64,000 nucleotides of DNA from Methylomusa anaerophila (GTDB lineage Bacteria; Bacillota; Negativicutes; Sporomusales; Sporomusaceae), in contig NZ_AP018449.1 of assembly GCF_003966895.1 (NCBI RefSeq), forward strand, positions 441,424 through 505,423. The letters are read 5' to 3'. A program made the translations under genes and the position numbers. Positions 27,146 through 35,921 of the stretch are shown here, one piece after another. The notes beneath the pieces were generated by a model. It saw nothing but the letters and a program-made list of their open reading frames with translations. It had not been told where the DNA came from and ran no database searches. Within the stretch, counting starts at the first letter, position 1, and each line of letters starts with the position of its first letter.

Positions 27146-29017
27146 TTACGCCTTAATAATGGCCTGGAATTTGCATTTTTCCACACAGGCCCCGCACTTG
27201 ATGCACTTGTTGCGGTCAATTTCATGGGGTTTTTTCGCTTCGCCGGTAATGGCGCCGGCGGGACAGGCCTTGGCGCAGGCGGCACAGCCGACACACTTTT
27301 CCGGATCGATGCTGAACGTGGCCAGAGCTGCGCACACACCGGCCGGGCAACGCTTCTCGTTGATATGCGCCTCATATTCATCACGGAAATAACGCAGGGT
27401 GGTCAGAACAGGGTTGGCGCATGTTTGACCGAGACCGCAAAGAGCCGATTTCGTGATCGTTTTGCCCAGGCGCTCCAGGGTAGGAATATCTTCCGGTTTG
27501 CCCTTCCCTTCCGTGATCCGGGTAAGGATCTCCAGCATCCGCTTGGTTCCTTCACGGCAGGGAACACATTTGCCGCAGGACTCAAGCTGGGTGAAGTTCA
27601 GGAAGTAACGGGCAACGTCAACCATGCAAGTGGTTTCATCCATGACTACAAGACCGCCGGAGCCCATAATTGCTCCTGCCGCATTAAGGGAATCATAATC
27701 TACAGGCAGGTCCAGCAAAGATTCCGGTAAACAGCCGCCGGACGGACCGCCGCTCTGAACGGCCTTAAATTGCTTGCCGCCTTGAATACCGCCGCCAACA
27801 CCGAAAATAATATCGCGCAGGGTAATACCCATGGGAACTTCGCACAGACCGGTATTGTTGATTTTGCCGGTAAGACAGAAAACTTTGCTGCCTTTGCTCT
27901 TTTCGGTGCCCATGGAAGCATACCAGTCACCGCCGTTGCGGATAATAAACGGAACATTGGCATAAGTTTCGACGTTGTTGAGGTTGGTGGGCTTATCCCA
28001 CAATCCCTTGTTGGCCGGGAAGGGCGGACGTACACGGGGCATACCGCGCTTGCCTTCAATGGAGTTGATGAGTGCGGTTTCCTCGCCGCAAACAAATGCG
28101 CCGGCGCCGGCTTTGATTCGGAAGCGGAAATTGAAGCCGGTGCCCAAAATGTCATCGCCTAAAAGGCCAAGCTCCTCGGCCTGGGCAATGGCCAGGTTGA
28201 GGCGCCGAATGGCCAGCGGATACTCGGCCCGGCAGTAAATAACCGCTTCATCCGCACCAATAGCAAAACCGGCGATCATCATGCCTTCCAAAACCGAATG
28301 CGGGTCGCCTTCAAGAACACTGCGGTCCATAAATGCGCCCGGGTCACCTTCGTCGGCGTTACAAACAATGTACTTTTTGTCGCCAACGGCATTACGAACA
28401 AACTGCCACTTCATGCCGGTGGGAAAACCGCCGCCGCCCCGGCCTCTCAGGCCGGACTTTTTGATCTCGTCGATAATGGCTTGGTTATCCATGGTCAAAG
28501 CTTTCTCAAGACCCTCATAACCACCAGTGGCGATGTAGTCCTCAATGCTCTCGGGGTTAGTCCGTCCAAGACGGGAGGTTACACTCCTGACTTGCTTTTC
28601 ATAATAGCTGTGCCGGTTCATTTCAGGAATGCCGGCATAACTCTTATTTGCGCCGGCTATCTGCATGATTGCCCACTCAGTAACCGGTTCGTTTTTGACA
28701 ATATGGCTATCGATGAGTTGGCTTACCTTTTCCGGGAAAATATCGCCATAAACAACAGCGGCCGACCCGGGAACAGATACTTCAACCACCGGCTCCTTGA
28801 AACAGGCGCCAATACAGCTGGTAAAATCAATATCTATATCCAGGCCGCGTTCAGCCGCTTCTTTCTTAATTGTATCCATAACTTTCTGACCGCCTGCGGC
28901 AATGCCACAGGTGCCCAAGCCTACCACTATACGCGGCTTGTTCAGCCTGGCATTGTATTTTTCCAGGCACTTGGGGCGCAATTCGTTTAAATTCTTCATT
29001 TGTGCCATTTGTGTCAT
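27146..29017 (-). CDS. NuoF-like flavin/NADH subunit HylB-type
   Basis: NAD(P)H- and FMN-binding subunit, 623 aa, of a formate dehydrogenase/hydrogenase-like complex. Domains in order: thioredoxin-like [2Fe-2S] domain with GLGTCGIAAGG and DFTSCIGACFKEP (about 30-105); NuoF core with GLRGRGGGGFPTG (FMN/NADH, about 188) and CNADEGDPGAFMDR; SLBB; the N3-type cluster ESCGKCVPCREGTKRM (about 480); and a C-terminal 2x[4Fe-4S] ferredoxin (CVGCAACAKACP, CIKCGACVEKCK). This is the HydB/HylB architecture used in flavin-based electron bifurcation. First of three in-frame ATGs chosen, 6 nt after GGAGG. Confidence 0.92.
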   Translation of the reverse strand: MTQMAQMKNLNELRPKCLEKYNARLNKPRIVVGLGTCGIAAGGQKVMDTIKKEAAERGLDIDIDFTSCIGACFKEPVVEVSVPGSAAVVYGDIFPEKVSQLIDSHIVKNEPVTEWAIMQIAGANKSYAGIPEMNRHSYYEKQVRSVTSRLGRTNPESIEDYIATGGYEGLEKALTMDNQAIIDEIKKSGLRGRGGGGFPTGMKWQFVRNAVGDKKYIVCNADEGDPGAFMDRSVLEGDPHSVLEGMMIAGFAIGADEAVIYCRAEYPLAIRRLNLAIAQAEELGLLGDDILGTGFNFRFRIKAGAGAFVCGEETALINSIEGKRGMPRVRPPFPANKGLWDKPTNLNNVETYANVPFIIRNGGDWYASMGTEKSKGSKVFCLTGKINNTGLCEVPMGITLRDIIFGVGGGIQGGKQFKAVQSGGPSGGCLPESLLDLPVDYDSLNAAGAIMGSGGLVVMDETTCMVDVARYFLNFTQLESCGKCVPCREGTKRMLEILTRITEGKGKPEDIPTLERLGKTITKSALCGLGQTCANPVLTTLRYFRDEYEAHINEKRCPAGVCAALATFSIDPEKCVGCAACAKACPAGAITGEAKKPHEIDRNKCIKCGACVEKCKFQAIIKA

Positions 29018-29031
29018 TTGTGCACCTCCTC

Positions 29032-29520
29032 TTACTCGTATTGAGCCAAAATTTTGGGAATATCGCCGACTGTTATCCGCCCATGGGTGTCGCTATTGAC
29101 CATAACACAAGGCGCAAGACCGCAAGCCCCGATACAGGCCACTTGCTCCAGGGTAAAGCGCAGGTCCTCGGTTGTTCCGCCATCGCCTACGCCAAGGTAA
29201 TCCCCCAAAGCCTTAAAAATCTTGCCGCCGCCACGAACGTGACAGGCAGTGCCAAGACACATGCGGATAATGTTCCGCCCGCGAGGCTTCAGATGGAATT
29301 GGGCATAAAAAGTACATACCCCATAGACTTTGCTAAATGGAATCCGTAATTCCTGGGAAATCTTTTCAAGTACGTCTGCAGGCAAGTAACCGTAAATATT
29401 CTGGGTTTCTTGCAGCACCGGAATCAAAGCGCCCTGATAATCACGGTAATGATCCAGTAATTCCTGCAGCTTCACTTCTTTTTCAGATTCTACTTGTGAG
29501 CCGCAATTGCATGTTGCCAA
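29032..29520 (-). CDS. NuoE-like [2Fe-2S] subunit HylC-type
   Basis: A 162-residue thioredoxin-fold [2Fe-2S] subunit. The four cluster cysteines are in CLGTACHVRGG and CIGACGLAPCVMVN. A helical N-terminal part (about 20-75) carries the NuoE pattern LIPVLQETQNIYGYLP. It feeds electrons to or from the HylB flavin. A TTG start at 29520 is supported by GGAGG 8 nt upstream. First gene of the operon, divergent from mobB. Confidence 0.93.
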   Translation of the reverse strand: MATCNCGSQVESEKEVKLQELLDHYRDYQGALIPVLQETQNIYGYLPADVLEKISQELRIPFSKVYGVCTFYAQFHLKPRGRNIIRMCLGTACHVRGGGKIFKALGDYLGVGDGGTTEDLRFTLEQVACIGACGLAPCVMVNSDTHGRITVGDIPKILAQYE

Positions 29521-29738
29521 TGTTTGTCCCTCCTAAGATATTTTGTGCTCTCCCGGAAACCCGAGATATTATAGATCAAGGCGTTTAACCTTAAATCTTT
29601 TTTTATTTCCAAAAATACTAATCTTTCGACTATTCGGAAGTATAGAAGTATATTCCATTGCGCATGTGAAAAATCCTACATGACATAGAAGATTTTTTTC
29701 ACCAATTTTATTGGCGATGGGGGGAATAATTTGCGAAC

Positions 29739-29768
29739 TTGCCATTTACCATGTTACCATTTTATAAT
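29739..29768 (+). promoter_or_regulatory. Promoter of mobB
   Basis: TTGCCA (29739-29744) and TATAAT (29763-29768) on the plus strand, spaced 18 bp, about 27 bp before the mobB start. The rest of the 273-bp divergent region holds an imperfect hairpin (about 29666-29702) of unknown role. No Moco riboswitch was recognised. Confidence 0.65.
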
Positions 29769-29794
29769 GAACTTGTACATATACAATTAATGAG

Positions 29795-30301
29795 GTGATT
29801 ACCATTATCCCGGTAATATCAATCATCGGCCGCTCAAATTGCGGCAAAACCACATACTTGGAAAAATTAATCAGCGAAATGAAGCGGCGTGGATATAAAG
29901 TCGCGACAATTAAACATGATGTGCACGGATTTGATATGGACAAACCCGGGAAAGATACCTGGCGGCACGCCCAGGCAGGAGCGGATATTGTTTGTATTTC
30001 CTCGCCGGGAAAAATGGCAATGATAAAAAAAGTTGAGCAGGAGCTTTCCCTTGATGAAGTCGTAGCCCACATTGAGGGTGTTGATATCATCTTAACGGAA
30101 GGTTATAAACGGGAAGCCAAGCCAAAATTTAAAATTGAAATATTTCGCCAGGAGGTTTGCGACAGTCCTTTATGTATTAGAGACGAATTACTGGCCATGG
30201 CTACCGACACTGTGGTTTATGATGATGTACCGCACTTTCCTTTGGCGGATGCCGCTCCCATGGCTGAATTTTTAGAAAAAAATGTATTGCGTCATGTTTA
30301 G
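29795..30301 (+). CDS. mobB: Molybdopterin-guanine dinucleotide biosynthesis protein MobB
   Basis: GTP-binding accessory factor of MobA. The 168-residue product has the P-loop GRSNCGKTTYLEKL at about 12-25, KHDVHGFDMDKPGKDTWRH near 45 and LTEGYKREAKPKFEI-type strand near 105, all standard for MobB. The start is uncertain: GTG 29795 overlaps the GAGGTGA ribosome site, so an ATT at 29804, 7 nt after it, may be used instead. The only long plus-strand gene in this part, divergent from the formate dehydrogenase operon. Confidence 0.9.
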   Translation: MITIIPVISIIGRSNCGKTTYLEKLISEMKRRGYKVATIKHDVHGFDMDKPGKDTWRHAQAGADIVCISSPGKMAMIKKVEQELSLDEVVAHIEGVDIILTEGYKREAKPKFKIEIFRQEVCDSPLCIRDELLAMATDTVVYDDVPHFPLADAAPMAEFLEKNVLRHV

Positions 30302-30340
30302 GGTGCAACTTAATAGATATTAATATTAATTAAAAAAATA

Positions 30341-30370
30341 AAAAGTTGAGAAAATTTTCTCAACTTTTTA
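30341..30370. terminator. Bidirectional rho-independent terminator
   Basis: A perfect AAAAAGTTGAGAAAA palindrome flanked by A-rich and T-rich runs on both sides lies between the convergent mobB and receptor genes and can terminate both. Confidence 0.88.
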
Positions 30371-30405
30371 TTTTTTTAATTACGTGATTTAAGCTTTTTT
30401 AAGCT

Positions 30406-32496
30406 TTAAAATTTGAAGTTACTGCCCACCAATACGGTTCTTCCCTGGGCCGGAAAGAATAATTCATCGTCATATTGGGCGTCAAAGACATTGTATATGG
30501 TGACGTACCAATCCTGTTTGTCATTAATTTGACGCTTGACTTGAAAATCCAGCGTATGGTAGCCGGAAAGGTAAGAATAAACAGGTTTTTGCCCGTTGAC
30601 CGTAGTGCGATTGTCGTTCGCGCCGGTATCATTGGTGAACCTGTCGCTGGGGACCCAATGGCCGGTAAGACTGAGTGTATATCCTTTGCCGGCCTGGTAA
30701 TCAACGCCGTAATTTATGTGGTTCTTAGGGGTGTAGGTCAGGTCTGCGGTGTATGTTGTCCCGTCGGAGTTTTGATACACAGCGGCAGTATCTAAATAAG
30801 TATAGTTGAAAAAACTGCTCCAGCGGGGAGAAATTTTTTTGTTGAGGTTCAGTTCCACACCCTTGATTCTCGCCCAGGCGAGATTGATAGATTTCTGCGG
30901 ATTGCCGGGGTCGCTGCCAATCTTATCGGTAATATCATTTCGGAAAATAGCGATATCCCCTGTCGTATTCTCATCGAATTGATGCTTAAGTCCCAGTTCA
31001 TAATTCTTGGCTTTCTCCGGTTTTAGATCAGGAGTGCCGTTCGCGCCGAAAAGCTGGCTCAGTAAAGGGAAACTGCAGGTTTGACCGTAGGAAGCCCGCA
31101 GCGTGTTGCGATTGTCCAACTGATAAACCACATTGACGGTAGGGTCGGTGGATGAGACTGTGTCGGTGGCTAGATCAGCATTCGTTAGCTTATTCCGGTC
31201 GTGCCTGATGCCGAGCGTGACAGTGGTCCTGTCGTTGGGGGTAATATTATCCTGCAAGTAGTAGTCAAACCGGTTGCTGTTCGTCATAACCCAGTTATAG
31301 TTGTTAGGATCGTTAGGAGCCGTTGAAGGAGAACTGGAGGATTTCCAGCCGATATTATTATACATCGTCCCGAAAGTCAGCGTATGTTTAGAGTCTAGCT
31401 TCCAGTTGCCTTTAAATTCCCAGCCGTTTAAAAAAGTGTCCCAAAGGCTGGCATTCCACCTCGTTATATCATAAGCGTTACCGCCGTTGCCGGCGATATT
31501 GCCGCTGAGCCTCACTCCTCCGGGCACTCCTACTAGGCTGCGGTCATAATCGCCCCCGTTGGCCCACAGGCCTTGGGATTCAGTATAACGGTAGACCTTA
31601 AAATTATAATCAAATTTACTGTCGACCTTTTTGTCATAATCCAAAACCAACTGGGTTTTTTCCCAGTCTCTATATTGCCAGTTGTTCAAGCCGGGCCAAA
31701 AGCCACTTGTAGAACTTACCTGCTTGCCATAAGGATCATACATTTGTAAAGAGGCGCCGGAATCGGTTGTCGAATACCCGCCGATAAAAGATAATGAGGA
31801 GTTGTCCTGGAATTTCCAATTCAGTTTGGTGTTGAAATACTGAGTTTTCAAGGTAGCATTGGACTCAGAGTCGTATCCGTCATTATGTACAGAGCCTGCG
31901 TTAATAAAGTAATTAAACTTGTCGTTGCCTCCTCCATAACTCACAGAGCCGTTCAGAGTGCCATTGGACCCGCCGACAACAGAAACATTGCCGCCCGGAT
32001 AGTCCTTGCCGTTTTTGGTGGTAATTAAAATTATTCCCCCGATGGCGTCCGTGCCATAAGCTACCGGGGCAGGGCCTTTGATTATTTCAATTTTGGCAAT
32101 ATTTTCTACGGGAAACATATTTAAATCCACCGTGGCTGATCTACTTACTTTGGCAAAAGGATTAACGAAAACACCGTCAATATAAATTTTGGTATAAGTT
32201 AGCTGACTCCCGCGGATATCCACGGTTTCAGCGTTTTTTTTGCCCCGGTGCAAGTTCAGGCCGGGAACATCCTCCAGAGCCTGCGCCAGATTTTGCGCAC
32301 CTTTGGCCTTAATATCCTTGTCAGTTATCACACTGGTAGTGACTAGATATTTCTCCAGCGGGGTTGCATTCACTACCACCTCTTCTAAAGTAGTGTCCGA
32401 CGGCGCCGGACTGCTCTCCGCCGCGAAAGCCAAACCAGGCAGCATCAGTAAAAAACAATTAAAAATTGCCAGATTGCGGATAATTTTTTTGTCCAT
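30406..32496 (-). CDS. TonB-dependent outer-membrane receptor, last gene of mod operon
   Basis: A 696-residue receptor with a signal peptide (1-25, ending AFA), a TonB box (EEVVVNAT, about 38-45), a plug domain (about 48-165, with DVPGLNLHRG, DIRGSQ and GTDAIGGIILITTK) and a 22-strand-type barrel ending in the aromatic GSNFKF. It follows modA-modB-modC-fmdE in one direction with small gaps, and a terminator follows it. Substrate is unknown; the setting suggests an oxyanion or chelate of molybdenum or tungsten. Closest general type: BtuB/CirA-like receptors. Confidence 0.92.
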   Translation of the reverse strand: MDKKIIRNLAIFNCFLLMLPGLAFAAESSPAPSDTTLEEVVVNATPLEKYLVTTSVITDKDIKAKGAQNLAQALEDVPGLNLHRGKKNAETVDIRGSQLTYTKIYIDGVFVNPFAKVSRSATVDLNMFPVENIAKIEIIKGPAPVAYGTDAIGGIILITTKNGKDYPGGNVSVVGGSNGTLNGSVSYGGGNDKFNYFINAGSVHNDGYDSESNATLKTQYFNTKLNWKFQDNSSLSFIGGYSTTDSGASLQMYDPYGKQVSSTSGFWPGLNNWQYRDWEKTQLVLDYDKKVDSKFDYNFKVYRYTESQGLWANGGDYDRSLVGVPGGVRLSGNIAGNGGNAYDITRWNASLWDTFLNGWEFKGNWKLDSKHTLTFGTMYNNIGWKSSSSPSTAPNDPNNYNWVMTNSNRFDYYLQDNITPNDRTTVTLGIRHDRNKLTNADLATDTVSSTDPTVNVVYQLDNRNTLRASYGQTCSFPLLSQLFGANGTPDLKPEKAKNYELGLKHQFDENTTGDIAIFRNDITDKIGSDPGNPQKSINLAWARIKGVELNLNKKISPRWSSFFNYTYLDTAAVYQNSDGTTYTADLTYTPKNHINYGVDYQAGKGYTLSLTGHWVPSDRFTNDTGANDNRTTVNGQKPVYSYLSGYHTLDFQVKRQINDKQDWYVTIYNVFDAQYDDELFFPAQGRTVLVGSNFKF

Positions 32497-32555
32497 TGAT
32501 TTTCCCCCCCATTTACTACCCCTATTTATTATTTTTTATTTATAGTTCCTGCCCA

Positions 32556-33158
32556 TTAGTCATGAGCGCAGGCTATGCAGGCAATTCTTCCTTCCCGCAT
32601 TCGTACCCAGGGTTCCATAATTTGTTCACCGCAAAATTCACAACTGGGAGAATTGAAGATAGTTTCCCGGTCGGGAAACACCATAGCCACCGGATAAACT
32701 TTCAATATAGTCTCATCACTTAATGTTAATAGTTCTTCCATGCGTTTCCCCTGCTCCGCTTTGAAGGCCAGGTATTCTTCGTTGGAAGCTTTGCCGCTCA
32801 TAACTTTGCGGGTTAAAGCATTGCCTTCGGGCGTATATTGAAAGGCTTCCGCCCTAGTTACCACGCGAACGGCTTTTTGGGTTTTGCGGCATCCCACCGT
32901 GAAAGCCTGCTTGCCGCAATTCTCAATAAATAACCTGCCTTTACCGATGGTACAGCCCAGCACCACTTGAAATGCGTCAACCGTACAGCGATCCGTTTCC
33001 GCAATGGTAACCAGATCGCCCTCTGCCGGATCTTTCATCCCTAAGGCTGACAAGGCTGCTTTCGCCAGGCGGTAACCAGTCACCAAGCCAGGGCAAACAT
33101 GCCCGTGAAAATCCACAACTTTCTGAAAATCCGGCGGATAAGGATAAGTAGTTATCAT
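32556..33158 (-). CDS. FmdE family protein with C-terminal zinc ribbon
   Basis: A 200-residue protein of the FmdE family (named after a co-purifying subunit of molybdenum formylmethanofuran dehydrogenase). N-terminal part DFHGHVCPGLVTGYR with conserved His and Cys residues, a middle ETDRCTVDAFQVVLGCT motif, and a C-terminal zinc finger CEFCGEQIMEPWVR...CIACAHD. FmdE-like proteins are common beside molybdate transport genes in anaerobes; their biochemical role is not established. Located between modC and the receptor in the same operon. Confidence 0.88.
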   Translation of the reverse strand: MITTYPYPPDFQKVVDFHGHVCPGLVTGYRLAKAALSALGMKDPAEGDLVTIAETDRCTVDAFQVVLGCTIGKGRLFIENCGKQAFTVGCRKTQKAVRVVTRAEAFQYTPEGNALTRKVMSGKASNEEYLAFKAEQGKRMEELLTLSDETILKVYPVAMVFPDRETIFNSPSCEFCGEQIMEPWVRMREGRIACIACAHD

Positions 33159-33165
33159 GGTAACG

Positions 33166-33190
33166 TAAACCTCCTCCTAAACCTCCTCCT
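33166..33190 (-). repeat. Tandemly duplicated Shine-Dalgarno upstream of fmdE
   Basis: Two exact 12-bp units reading GGAGGAGGTTTA on the minus strand lie side by side just before the fmdE ATG, so two consensus ribosome sites are present. Only the inner one has normal spacing. Confidence 0.75.
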
Positions 33191-33195
33191 AAAAT

Positions 33196-33882
33196 TTAAT
33201 AGCTAACGCCATAGCATTGTACCGGATAGGAATCCCATGCTGACGGCGGGGGAATTTGCCGGCCCCGCTCCAAAAACAGCAATTGATCCCCCAATGCTTT
33301 GGCCTCATTAGCGTCATGGGTAACAAGTATAAAGGGAATGTCCCAGATTTGCTGCATTTTTTTCAGTTCAACCTGCAATTCAAGGCGGGTATCATGATCG
33401 AGAGCGGATAACGGCTCGTCCAATAATAGAATATGCGGTTCGGCCATTAAAGCCCGCGCCAGGGCCACTCTCTGCTTCTCACCGCCTGATAAATTGTGTA
33501 TATACCTGCCGGCAAGATGGCCGATTCGCAACAGGCTCATCAGTCTGGCATACAGTTCATTTGCTTTACTGTTGTTTTTTTTCACACCATACCAGATATT
33601 CCGCCGTACATTCATATGGGGAAAGAGGGCGTAATCCTGAAACATGTAACCAATACGCCGGTAGCGCGGCGGAATAAACCGGTTTGATTCGGAAGCAAAA
33701 AATACTTGTTCGCCTTTCATTATTGTTCCTTCATCAGGCTTTATAAGCCCGGCAATGCAGCGAAGCGTCGTGGTTTTGCCGCAGCCGGAAGGCCCAAATA
33801 AAACCACGATATTATTCTGGACGGAAAAATGTATGTCCAGGGTGAAGTCGGCCAGTCTTTTTTTTATATCTACATGCAGCAT
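33196..33882 (-). CDS. modC: Molybdate ABC transporter ATPase ModC (short form)
   Basis: ATPase of the molybdate/tungstate importer. Walker A GPSGCGKTTTLR near residue 31, Q-loop YMFQDYALFPHM, signature LSGGEKQRVALARAL near 130 and Walker B HILLLDEPLSALD are intact. At 228 aa it lacks the C-terminal TOBE (molybdate-binding) domain of E. coli ModC, so it has no built-in trans-inhibition module. Stop and start overlap modB by one base. Confidence 0.9.
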   Translation of the reverse strand: MLHVDIKKRLADFTLDIHFSVQNNIVVLFGPSGCGKTTTLRCIAGLIKPDEGTIMKGEQVFFASESNRFIPPRYRRIGYMFQDYALFPHMNVRRNIWYGVKKNNSKANELYARLMSLLRIGHLAGRYIHNLSGGEKQRVALARALMAEPHILLLDEPLSALDHDTRLELQVELKKMQQIWDIPFILVTHDANEAKALGDQLLFLERGRQIPPPSAWDSYPVQCYGVSY

Positions 33883-34577
33883 TAGAATATCTCCCTTGCA
33901 GATAATGTCCCGCGCCTGGACTTAGACCAGATATTCAACCAGACAATGAGTGAAAAGGTAATAAGACTGATAATTATTACATAAAATCCCGCCTGCGTCA
34001 GGTTATTTGACTCAGCAGCGAAATAGATGGCCAGCGGAAGCGTCTGGGTTTTGCCGGGGATATTACCGGCCACCATAATCGTAGCGCCAAATTCCCCCAA
34101 AGCCCGGGCGAACGACAATACCAATCCCGCCACCAGCCCCGGCCACGACAACGGCACCGTTACTGTCCAAAAGACCTTCCATTCACTGGCCCCCAGCGTT
34201 CTGGCCGCATCTTCCAGCGATTGGTCTATTCCCTGGAATGACGCCTTGGTGCTTTGGTACATAAGGGGAAAAGCCACCACGATCCCGGCTAAAATTGCCG
34301 CATAGGGCGTAAAAATGATTTGTGTATTAAAATATTCACTTAGCAAACGCCCTATAGGCCCATTTTTTCCGACTAATACCAACAGCAAAAAGCCTGTCAC
34401 CACAGGCGGCAGGACCAGCGGCAAGGTAAATAAGGCTTCGACTGCCGCCTTGCCGGGAAAGTCCCGGCATCTCATCGAATATGCGGCTGAGATGCCGAGG
34501 ACAAAAACGAACCCAAGCGACATTGCCGCTACTTTAAGGGATAAAATAACAGGCTGCCATTCAATAGTTGTGTGCAT
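33882..34577 (-). CDS. modB: Molybdate ABC transporter permease ModB
   Basis: Five- to six-helix permease, 231 aa. The EAA-type loop that contacts ModC is EDAARTLGASEWKVFWTVTVPL near residue 140, and LPLVLPPVVTGFLLL and ARALGEFGATIMVAGNIPGKTQTL are hallmark ModB/CysT segments. Coupled to modC. Confidence 0.93.
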   Translation of the reverse strand: MHTTIEWQPVILSLKVAAMSLGFVFVLGISAAYSMRCRDFPGKAAVEALFTLPLVLPPVVTGFLLLVLVGKNGPIGRLLSEYFNTQIIFTPYAAILAGIVVAFPLMYQSTKASFQGIDQSLEDAARTLGASEWKVFWTVTVPLSWPGLVAGLVLSFARALGEFGATIMVAGNIPGKTQTLPLAIYFAAESNNLTQAGFYVIIISLITFSLIVWLNIWSKSRRGTLSAREIF

Positions 34578-34619
34578 CGTAAGCTACCATCCTGTTTTGA
34601 CCTGATTCAACCCCTAATC

Positions 34620-35438
34620 CTATTTTCCCATGGTAAAACCATATTTTTCAAAAACGGCCTTGCTTTCCGCACCGGATAAGTAGGTCAGAAAATCTTCCGC
34701 TGCTTTCTGCTGTTTAGTACCGGCCAGCACTGCCGCAGGGTACAGAATGGGTTGGTGCGATCCCTCGGGAGCCGTAGCGGCCACCTTAACCTTATCACTG
34801 GCAAGGGAGTCGGTTTTGTAAACAATGCCTGCCTCCACATTACCTGTCTCCACATAGGCGAGAACAGTTCTGACATCTTTGGCAAATACGACTTTTTCTT
34901 GTACTTTATCCCAAATGTTCAGTTTCTTCAGCACTTCCTGGGCATATTGCCCGGCCGGAACAGTGGCGGTTTCACCAAGCGCCAGCTTCTGAACACTATC
35001 CTTTGCCAAATCCTCATATGTAGTAATTTCCAATTTGGAATCTTTGGGTACTACGACGACCAGTTTGTTTTCTACCAGATTTTTGCGGGTAGCTTTGTTG
35101 ACAAGATTCTTTCCTTCCAGTTCATCCATTTGCTTCGGCGCTGCAGATATGAAAATATCGGCGGGCGCTCCTTGTTCAATCTGTTTCTGCAAGGAGCCGG
35201 ACGCTCCCAAGTTATATACTAATTTCACATTGGGATTTTTTACTTGATAGTTCTTCTGGATTTCAGTAAGAGCATCCTTCAAACTGACTGCGGCAGATAT
35301 ATTAAGTTCCACAGGCTCTTGCTGGGCGGCAGGGGCTGGCTGCTGGCTCTGCTTGGCGCCGCCGCAGCCGGAAATAGCCAGCACTACCACTAACATAAAT
35401 GCCATCATCACTAGAATCTTCTTGTTCATAAACTTCAT
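34620..35438 (-). CDS. modA: Molybdate/tungstate-binding lipoprotein ModA
   Basis: Periplasmic binding protein for molybdate or tungstate. Lipoprotein signal with lipobox AISGCGG (Cys about 26) followed by a Gln/Pro/Ala linker. The mature part has AAVSLKDALTEIQ and NLGASGSLQKQIEQGAPADIFISAA, the oxyanion-contact loops of the ModA family, and later VEAGIVYKTD. Start at ATG 35438 (GGAGG, 8 nt). First gene of modABC-fmdE-receptor. Confidence 0.93.
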   Translation of the reverse strand: MKFMNKKILVMMAFMLVVVLAISGCGGAKQSQQPAPAAQQEPVELNISAAVSLKDALTEIQKNYQVKNPNVKLVYNLGASGSLQKQIEQGAPADIFISAAPKQMDELEGKNLVNKATRKNLVENKLVVVVPKDSKLEITTYEDLAKDSVQKLALGETATVPAGQYAQEVLKKLNIWDKVQEKVVFAKDVRTVLAYVETGNVEAGIVYKTDSLASDKVKVAATAPEGSHQPILYPAAVLAGTKQQKAAEDFLTYLSGAESKAVFEKYGFTMGK

Positions 35439-35583
35439 AAACAATTCCTCCCAGATCAATTTTTTTCACCCTTGTCCATTATTTATAGGCAAGGTATCAG
35501 CTTTTAATCACCGCCCCCTTCCTCATGCATAAAAAACATAATACCTAAAATGAAAATGAATGAAAAAAACACAACAAAACTAG

Positions 35584-35632
35584 ACAAAAATCCTTCTTTT
35601 GTAATTATATAGGCAGTTGCTCCTATTGGCAA
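35584..35632 (-). promoter_or_regulatory. Promoter of modABC with candidate operator
   Basis: TTGCCA (35632-35627) and TATAAT (35609-35604), spaced 17 bp on the minus strand, about 165 bp before modA. Overlapping the expected start site is a dyad ACAAAA-N7-TTTTGT (35584-35602) that could bind a repressor. A molybdate- or tungstate-responsive factor, such as the excisionase-HTH protein at 39267, is an attractive but untested candidate. Confidence 0.6.
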
Positions 35633-35780
35633 GATTATTATGTTACTTTATATTGATACTGCAGTGATTTAGTTGCTTCAATTGTAAAGTTTTGCATTCA
35701 AAGAGTCAAAGCCCCTGAATAAAATCACGGGAATGCGCAGCCGCATTCCCGTAACAAGAATGAAATAAAGTATATGAAAA

Positions 35781-35871
35781 GTCGACAAAAACCGGAACGA
35801 AAGCGTACTGGTTGTACGCTGAAATGAAGCACGCAGAAATAACAACGCAACTGGCGGTTTTTCAGCAGTTT
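35781..35871. repeat. Diverged, truncated copy of the 120-bp repeat
   Basis: The words ACCGGAACG-AAGCGTACT, GTACGCTG and AACAACGCA...TGGCGG..TT..CAGCAGTT occur in the same order as in copy 2, with substitutions and loss of one terminus. It lies 50 bp from copy 2 in the same orientation, so the two form a decayed tandem. Confidence 0.65.
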
Positions 35872-35921
35872 CTATCTTAAATGAGCAGTAAACTTGTATC
35901 CGCCAGTTTACCAACTGCCCC

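Noticed and set aside
35678..35914. 78-codon ORF near modA
   Set aside because: It runs through a diverged repeat copy, has no ribosome site and matches nothing recognisable.
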